DNA from: Lachnospiraceae bacterium
GTDB lineage: Bacteria > Bacillota > Clostridia > Lachnospirales > Lachnospiraceae
Direction of reading: 5' to 3'
Assembly (NCBI GenBank): GCA_021202465.1
Contig: JAJQCZ010000009.1
Span: 1-64,000 of the forward strand
Length of the DNA stretch: 64,000 bases
Under the pieces are notes generated by a model. The model saw only the letters and a program-made list of their open reading frames with translations, made no database searches and had not been told where the DNA came from. Position numbers and translations under genes: made by a program. Below are positions 58,811 to 64,000 of this stretch, in pieces (the stretch's first letter is position 1; each line of letters opens with the position of its first letter).

Positions 58811-60148
58811 ATGAGTCCTACCGTAATGGCAATTATTATGCTGGTTGTCGTAATTGCGTGTATTCTTTGGAACAAGATTCCGATGAACTTTATCATGTTC
58901 GTCGTACCCTTTGTCTGCAGCCTGCTTCTGGGCTACACTCTGTCGGAGACCAGCAGCTTTATCCTGACGCAGATCAGCACGGTGATGCAGTCTGCCGGTT
59001 ATATGCTGCTGTTCGGTCTGGTTTACTTCACCATGCTGACCGAGACCGGTATGTTTGATATCATCGTGGGCGCTCTGCTCAAGCTCATCGGCAACAAGAT
59101 GAACGTCGTGGTCGTTATGATTATGACCTCGATCATCGGCGCCGTGGGTTATCTGACCGCCAATATGTCCACGACCTACCTGATCTGCTTCCCGATCATG
59201 ATTCCTCTGTTCAAGAAGTTCAAGCTGGATCAGCGCTATGCGTTCATCCTCTGCCAGACCGCCATCAGCGCCATGTGCTTCCTGCCCTGGGGCATCGGCC
59301 TGGTGAACTCCGCCATGATGGCCGGCTGCGATGCGACTGAGCTGGCGGCTGCCTCCATCCCGTGGGGCCTGTGCTTCCTTCCTGCGATCGTTCTGCAGTG
59401 GGTGTACTTCAGCATGTGCCACAGAAAGAAATACGGTACTCTGGGTCTGCCGGAAGGCGTTACGCTTGACAACGCCGGAACCGCAGAGACCAAGAAGGAA
59501 GAGAACCCCAATGCGCGTCCGAAGCTGTTCTGGTTCAACCTGATCGTGTTCGTCTGCGTCATCGTGACTCTGGCCGTGTTCCAGGTGCCTTCCTACCTTG
59601 TTTTCATCGCCGGTTCCATCATCACTTCGATGGTGAACTATCCGAAGAACTTCAGCCAGATCTGGAACAAGGCCGGTACGACCTTCTTCAACGTTCTCGT
59701 GATGCTGATTGCGATCTGCTTCTATCTGGCAGTCTTCAACGCGGCGCCCGAGGATGGCAGCAAGGTGTCCATGGTTAATGCGCTGGCGACGGCCATGACC
59801 GGTATCTTCCCTGAGTTCCTGATGAAGTATATGTTCCTGATCTTCCTGGTACTGGTGGTGCCGATTGTTCATTTTGTCCCTTATCAGGTATACAACGCCA
59901 TGTATCCGCTGTTCATCTCCGTGGGCGCGACCTTCGGCATGGGTTCCATCGCCATCATCGCTCCCTTCGTCTGCAACCTGGGCCTGGCGACCAGCGTAAC
60001 GCCGATGAACTCGGCCACCTACGTCGGCTGTACCCTGTGTGAGATTGATGATGTCAACGCTTATACCAACTGGGGCGGTGTGATTATGTTCTTCACCAAC
60101 CTGGTGGTCATTGCAGTCGCGTTGATTACCGGCGTACTGTCGTTCTGA
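58811..60148 (+). CDS. CitMHS-like organic acid transporter, copy 1
   Basis: A 445-residue protein with about 11-12 membrane helices, resembling the CitMHS/ArsB-NhaD ion-transporter group: TANMSTTYLICFPIMIPLFK in the first half, a polar loop around residues 215-240, and the SVTPMNSATYVGCTLCEIDD segment near the C-terminus. It probably imports a carboxylate with cations. AAGGAG lies ten bases before the ATG. It forms a repeated pair with the upstream hydrolase; a terminator follows. Confidence 0.8.
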   Translation: MSPTVMAIIMLVVVIACILWNKIPMNFIMFVVPFVCSLLLGYTLSETSSFILTQISTVMQSAGYMLLFGLVYFTMLTETGMFDIIVGALLKLIGNKMNVVVVMIMTSIIGAVGYLTANMSTTYLICFPIMIPLFKKFKLDQRYAFILCQTAISAMCFLPWGIGLVNSAMMAGCDATELAAASIPWGLCFLPAIVLQWVYFSMCHRKKYGTLGLPEGVTLDNAGTAETKKEENPNARPKLFWFNLIVFVCVIVTLAVFQVPSYLVFIAGSIITSMVNYPKNFSQIWNKAGTTFFNVLVMLIAICFYLAVFNAAPEDGSKVSMVNALATAMTGIFPEFLMKYMFLIFLVLVVPIVHFVPYQVYNAMYPLFISVGATFGMGSIAIIAPFVCNLGLATSVTPMNSATYVGCTLCEIDDVNAYTNWGGVIMFFTNLVVIAVALITGVLSF

Positions 60149-60182
60149 GAAAGCTCTTTCGTCTAACATTTGTATAGCCCCC

Positions 60183-60215
60183 GAAACACCCCGCCTTAGG
60201 ACGGGGTGTTTCTCG
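60183..60215 (+). terminator. Terminator of unit 1
   Basis: A perfect 11-bp GAAACACCCCG/CGGGGTGTTTC stem with an 8-base loop. It is preceded by a short stretch, ACATTTGTATAGCCCCCGAAA, that is conserved after both transporter genes apart from its end. Confidence 0.8.
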
Positions 60216-60436
60216 TGCAAAAAAGTAAAATAATTAAAAAGATGATAAGATTTTATGGACGATTTCTGCATAGGAGCAAAAAAACAATAAAATAACGACA
60301 AAAATATGGTTGGATAATTAGAAGGTTTGATAAATTGCACATGGTTATGACTACAGAAACATGATAAAATAATTTTCGGTAATGTTTTGGCTCGAATTAC
60401 ATTTTCGGGCTCCGCACAAGAAAGGAGAGTGTAGCT

Positions 60437-61396
60437 ATGAAGCATACACCGTTTCCTGGTTATGACAATCATTTTAAATCTCAGCTTCGTGACGTCGAAG
60501 ACACTCCGGAACTGATCGCTGCGCGTCAGGCGCAGGGCAAGGCCCTGATGACCTGGACGGTTCCGGAAGGACTGAAGATGGAGGATCGTGTCATTGATGG
60601 TCCCGATGAGGGACAGAAGCTGAACATCCGCATTTATACGCCTGCAGGGCTGCCCGCGAAGGCTCCGGCTGTTCTGGACATCCACGGCGGCGCCTGGGTC
60701 GGCGGCAATCTGGATATTGATAATGCCCGCTGCATCGCCCTGGCGGTACGCACCGAGGCGGTCGTGGTCAGTGTTGAGTATCGGCTCTGCGGCACCGGTG
60801 AGTTCCATTTCCCGCAGCCTCTGATGGACTGCTACACGGCCTACAAGTGGATCCTGGCGAATGCAGAGGAGATTGGCTGCGACGGCCAGGTGGGTATTCA
60901 TGGCTCCAGCTCCGGCGGCAATCTGGCCGAAGGTCTGGCTCTGTATCTGAGAGATCATAAGGAGCAGACACCGGCTCTGACGGTGGTGAACTGCGGCTGC
61001 TTGTCCAACCAGTTTAACGAATTTTATTCGTTCCAGCAGAACTACAATCTGCGTATGGGACCGGATGAGAAGGCAGCAGGCGCGGAGAATGCCTATCTGG
61101 GCGGCTATAACGGGACGACGCCTTCCTACTATGCGTTCCCTCTCTTCACCCCGGATGTAGGTGGACTCGGAGCGCATATGATCATCACGGCGGAGTATGA
61201 TACCCTGCGCGATGACGGCCTGAAATATGCGATGCGTCTGTTGAAAGCCGGTGTGCCGACAGAGATCCTTTCCGCGCCTCGTGCCTGCCATTGCTTTACC
61301 TGCGTGCCGGATCATCCCTATACAAACCTGACGCATGACTTGATCGCCATGTCGTTCCGCCGGGAGTTCGGCCTGCTGGAGGATCTGAGGGTCTGA
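60437..61396 (+). CDS. Alpha/beta hydrolase, copy 2
   Basis: A 319-residue protein that differs from copy 1 at 17 positions by my reading. All active-site positions are retained (HGGAW, S158, the Asp region, His285). Differences cluster in surface and cap residues (E41T, E101A, A165E, E204N, F292D), which may tune the substrate. The same GGAGAG site and start context MKHTPFPGYDNHFKSQL are kept. The transporter follows after 87 bases. Confidence 0.85.
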   Translation: MKHTPFPGYDNHFKSQLRDVEDTPELIAARQAQGKALMTWTVPEGLKMEDRVIDGPDEGQKLNIRIYTPAGLPAKAPAVLDIHGGAWVGGNLDIDNARCIALAVRTEAVVVSVEYRLCGTGEFHFPQPLMDCYTAYKWILANAEEIGCDGQVGIHGSSSGGNLAEGLALYLRDHKEQTPALTVVNCGCLSNQFNEFYSFQQNYNLRMGPDEKAAGAENAYLGGYNGTTPSYYAFPLFTPDVGGLGAHMIITAEYDTLRDDGLKYAMRLLKAGVPTEILSAPRACHCFTCVPDHPYTNLTHDLIAMSFRREFGLLEDLRV

Positions 61397-61483
61397 TGCT
61401 GTGCCTGCAGACGGAAAGAACTGTCTGACAGGCCTGAGAAAAGTCTGAAAAGGTAAAACTGTATAATAAGGAGAAAAATACAT

Positions 61484-62827
61484 ATGAGTCCTACCGTAAT
61501 GGCAATTATTATGCTGGTGGTTGTTATCGCCTGCATTATCTGGAACAAGATTCCTCTGAATTTTATCATGTTCGTCGTTCCCTTTGTCTGCTGTCTGCTT
61601 CTCGGTTACAGCCTGACAGATACCAGCAGCTTTATCCTGACGCAGATTAACTCGGTGATGCAGTCTGCTGGTTATATGCTGCTCTTCGGTCTGGTGTACT
61701 TCACGATGCTGACGGAGACGGGAATGTTTGATATCATTATCAATGCACTGGTCAAACTGATCGGAAACCGCCTGAATGTTGTTGTTGTCATGGTTATGAC
61801 CTCTGTTATTGGTGCTGTAGGTTATCTGACTGCCAACATGTCCACGACGTACCTGATCTGCTTCCCGATCATGATTCCCATGTTCAAGAAGTTCAAGCTG
61901 GATCAGCGCTATGCGTTTATCATCTGCCAGACGGCGGTCAGCGCGATGTGCTTCCTGCCCTGGGGAATTGGCATCGTGAACTCCGCCATGATGGCCGGCT
62001 GCTCTGCTACGGAGCTGGCTGCGGCTTCCATGCCCTGGGGTCTGTGCTTTATCCCCGCAATTGTTCTGCAGTGGGTGTATTTTGCCATCTGTCATAAGAG
62101 AAAGATGGGAACTCTGGGCCTGCCGGAGGGGGCAGAGGCGGCAACGGTTGAGACAACCTCGACCGAGACCAAGCAGGAGGAGAAGCCCAATGCGCGCCCC
62201 AAGCTGTTCTGGTTTAATCTGCTCGTGTTCGTGTGTGTTATCGTGGCACTGGCTTATTTCCAGGTGCCGTCTTACCTTGTTTTTATTGCCGCAGCCATTA
62301 TTACTTCGATGGTAAACTATCCGAAGAATTTCGGCCAGATCTGGAACAAGGCCGGTGCGACCTTCTTCAACGTGCTCGTGATGCTGATTGCGATCTGCTT
62401 CTATCTGGCGGTCTTCAACGCGGCGCCTGAGGATGGCAGCCAGGTCTCCATGGTCAGCGCTCTGGCGACGGCCATGACCGGTATCTTCCCTGAGTTCCTG
62501 ATGAAGTACATGTTCGTTATTTTCCTGGTGCTGGTGGTGCCGATCATCCATTTTGTACCCTATCAGGTATATTCGGCTATGTATCCGCTGTTCATCTCTG
62601 TGGCGGCAACCTTCGGTATGGGTTCCATCGCTGTGATCGCTCCCTTCGTCTGCAACCTGGGACTGGCGACCAGCGTAACGCCGATGAACTCGGCCACCTA
62701 TGTTGGCTGCACCCTGTGTGAGATCGAGGATGTTAACAGCTACACGAACTGGGGCGGTGTGATCATGTTCTTCACCAACCTGATTGTAATTGCGACGGCC
62801 CTGATCACCGGCGTGCTGTCGTTCTGA
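61484..62827 (+). CDS. CitMHS-like organic acid transporter, copy 2
   Basis: A 447-residue homologue of the transporter at 58811, nearly identical in the helices, with most changes in the cytosolic loop around residues 210-235 (GAEAATVETTSTETKQEEK) and at scattered conservative sites. The leader sequence and the first codons MSPTVMAIIMLVVVIAC are conserved. It pairs with hydrolase copy 2 and is followed by its own terminator. Confidence 0.8.
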   Translation: MSPTVMAIIMLVVVIACIIWNKIPLNFIMFVVPFVCCLLLGYSLTDTSSFILTQINSVMQSAGYMLLFGLVYFTMLTETGMFDIIINALVKLIGNRLNVVVVMVMTSVIGAVGYLTANMSTTYLICFPIMIPMFKKFKLDQRYAFIICQTAVSAMCFLPWGIGIVNSAMMAGCSATELAAASMPWGLCFIPAIVLQWVYFAICHKRKMGTLGLPEGAEAATVETTSTETKQEEKPNARPKLFWFNLLVFVCVIVALAYFQVPSYLVFIAAAIITSMVNYPKNFGQIWNKAGATFFNVLVMLIAICFYLAVFNAAPEDGSQVSMVSALATAMTGIFPEFLMKYMFVIFLVLVVPIIHFVPYQVYSAMYPLFISVAATFGMGSIAVIAPFVCNLGLATSVTPMNSATYVGCTLCEIEDVNSYTNWGGVIMFFTNLIVIATALITGVLSF

Positions 62828-63132
62828 CAAAGCTCTTTCGCTTAACATTTGTATAGCCCCCGAAATGCCCCGCCTCCGGACGGGGCATTTCTCTGCCCGG
62901 ATTGAACTGCGTTGACTGTAGAAGGATAAGAAATATTTTCAAATAATGATAAGATGTTGTAAAGACTGAGGAAAAATCAAACTAAAAGCCATAAAAATTC
63001 GATAAGATATTTGAACAATCTGCGAACATGCCGCATGGTGTGAGGGGAAAAGGTGTGTTATGATATACGATGTCACACAGTATTTTGGCGAAGCCGGACG
63101 CTTTCGCCGTCTAAGACAAGGAGAAGTACGCT
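62828..63132. other. Gap between units 2 and 3
   Basis: It holds the unit-2 terminator and the leader of hydrolase copy 3. The leader has diverged from those of copies 1 and 2 apart from a short stretch around GCATGGT and the site before the ATG. Confidence 0.55.
62862..62894 (+). terminator. Terminator of unit 2
   Basis: A GAAATGCCCCG/CGGGGCATTTC stem, the equivalent of the one at 60183 with compensating base changes on both arms (ACAC to ATGC), which supports a conserved hairpin. Confidence 0.85.
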
Positions 63133-64000
63133 ATGAAGCAAACACCGTTTCCCGGATATGACAACCATTTCAAATCGCAGCTTCGTGATGTCGAAGATAC
63201 TCCCGAGCTGATCGCAGCGCGTCAGGCACAGGGCAAGGCTCTGATGACCTGGACCGTGCCGGAAGGCCTGAAGATGGAAGACCGTGCCATCGACGGTCCC
63301 GATGAGGGGCAGAAGCTGAACATCCGCATCTACACGCCTGCAGGGCTGCCCGCGAAGGCTCCGGCGATCCTGGATATCCATGGCGGCGCCTGGGTCGGCG
63401 GCAATCTGGATATCGACAATGCCCGCTGCATCGCACTGGCAACCCGTACGCAGGCGATCGTGGTCAGCGTCGAATATCGTCTCTGCGGCACCGGTGAATT
63501 CCACTTCCCGCAGCCGCTGATGGACTGCTATACCGCGTATAAGTGGATCCTGGCGAATGCTGAGGAGATCGGCTGTGACGGTCAGGTGGGCCTCCACGGC
63601 TCCAGCTCCGGCGGCAATCTGTCTGAGGGGCTGGCTCTGTACCTGAGAGATCATAAGGAGCAGGCGCCGGCTCTGACGGTTGTGAACTGCGGCTGCCTGT
63701 CGAACAGCTTCAATGAATTTTACTCCTTCCAGCAGAACTACAATCTGCGTATGGGACCCGATGAGAAGGCAGCGGGTGCTGAGAACGCCTATCTGGGCGG
63801 CTATAACGGAACGAGCCCTTCCTACTATGCTTTCCCTCTTCTGACTCCGGATGTAGGAGGTCTGGGAGCGCATATGATCATCACGGCGGAGTATGATACG
63901 CTGCGTGACGACGGTCTGAAATATGCGATGCGTCTGCTGAAGGCCGGCGTACCGACGGAACTCCTTTCCGCGCCGCGTTCCTGCCATTGCTTCACCTGTG
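63133..64000 (+). CDS. Alpha/beta hydrolase, copy 3 (runs off the window)
   Basis: From the ATG at 63133 the frame is open to the end, 289 codons, with the same start region (MKQTPFPGYDNHFKSQLRDV) and motifs: DIHGGAW, HGSSSGG, the TAEYDTLRDDG region and the CHCFTC histidine just before the edge. It differs from copies 1 and 2 at scattered residues, including I for V near residue 79 and LLTP for LFTP. Given the pattern, a third CitMHS-like gene is expected just outside the window. AAGGAGAAG lies upstream. Confidence 0.82.
   Translation, partial: MKQTPFPGYDNHFKSQLRDVEDTPELIAARQAQGKALMTWTVPEGLKMEDRAIDGPDEGQKLNIRIYTPAGLPAKAPAILDIHGGAWVGGNLDIDNARCIALATRTQAIVVSVEYRLCGTGEFHFPQPLMDCYTAYKWILANAEEIGCDGQVGLHGSSSGGNLSEGLALYLRDHKEQAPALTVVNCGCLSNSFNEFYSFQQNYNLRMGPDEKAAGAENAYLGGYNGTSPSYYAFPLLTPDVGGLGAHMIITAEYDTLRDDGLKYAMRLLKAGVPTELLSAPRSCHCFTC

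Larger units (their letters stand above)
57762..64000 (+). repeat. Tandem hydrolase-transporter array
   Basis: Hydrolase starts at 57762, 60437 and 63133 give periods of 2675 and 2696 bases. Coding parts are highly similar, while the 290-340-base spacers between units are much more diverged. The array is therefore old enough for spacer drift, with selection or gene conversion keeping the genes alike. Confidence 0.88.

Noticed and set aside
58793-62848. Minus-strand open frame of 1351 codons
   Set aside because: It is the antisense of the hydrolase and transporter genes; its length comes from GC-rich codon bias and it has no protein family features.

Overview
The window looks like chromosome of a Gram-positive gut Clostridium, most likely family Lachnospiraceae (Bacillota). 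Evidence: Shine-Dalgarno sites of the AGGAGG type before most genes, TTGACA-17-TATAAT promoters, long-form HPF, TypA, CvfB, an NlpC/P60 protein with SH3 repeats, a CptIN type III toxin-antitoxin locus and a Zn-macrodomain/SirTM remnant. No rRNA, complete tRNA, CRISPR array, integrase or transposase was found.

Layout. (1) 1-9,000: a decayed pile-up of mobile elements. A phage-type recombination cassette (DUF932 protein, YqaJ exonuclease, SSB, Rad52-like annealing protein), toxin-antitoxin pieces and small genes lie between two almost identical copies of a surface-protein gene. Two repeated element ends each carry the 3-prime half of a tRNA-like sequence followed by a terminator, which looks like serial integration at a tRNA-Gln-type site. 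(2) 9,100-23,020: a defence-type island. A WYL regulator and a NERD-helicase come first. An AT-rich block follows, with a dynamin-like GTPase, a membrane-hairpin partner, a HerA-family ATPase, an LHH nuclease and a SUKH immunity protein in one tight run, then an unknown protein, a Ycf46-like AAA+ ATPase and a nuclease-like/glycine-zipper membrane protein. This is the best candidate for an undescribed system. (3) 23,000-35,000: GC-rich core genome: a GntR-controlled aminotransferase/NhaC/TSUP transport operon, acyl-ACP thioesterase, CvfB, XRE regulator, S41 protease, MscL, chorismate synthase and GMP synthase. (4) 35,048-38,828: a 3.7-kb island between two copies of the guaA 3-prime end and its terminator. 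It holds a GyrI-like gene with a nonsense codon, orphan HicB, NUDIX hydrolase, CptIN and a HicA stub. (5) 38,780-57,420: Zn-macrodomain with a gutted SirTM gene, TetR regulator, a TetM-like GTPase fused to a YacP/Rae1-type NYN nuclease domain, ZIP transporter, cysK, an SDR reductase, trxB, NlpC/P60 hydrolase, the aroF-aroB operon with a Phe/Tyr leader-peptide attenuator, hpf, typA and an acidic repeat protein. (6) 57,760-64,000: a tandem array of alpha/beta-hydrolase + CitMHS-like transporter gene pairs, two complete and a third starting, running off the window end.

How it fits together. The core genes cover aromatic amino acid entry (aroF, aroB, aroC), purine and cysteine synthesis, redox balance and translation stress (HPF, TypA, GTPase-NYN fusion). 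Accessory DNA has entered at two classic sites, a tRNA 3-prime end and the guaA 3-prime end. The hydrolase/transporter array suggests recent amplification for one class of esters or organic acids. Two genes (near 14,041 and 56,593) have strong start sites joined to the main reading frame only through a one-base change in a poly-A run, which means phase variation, slippage or sequence error.
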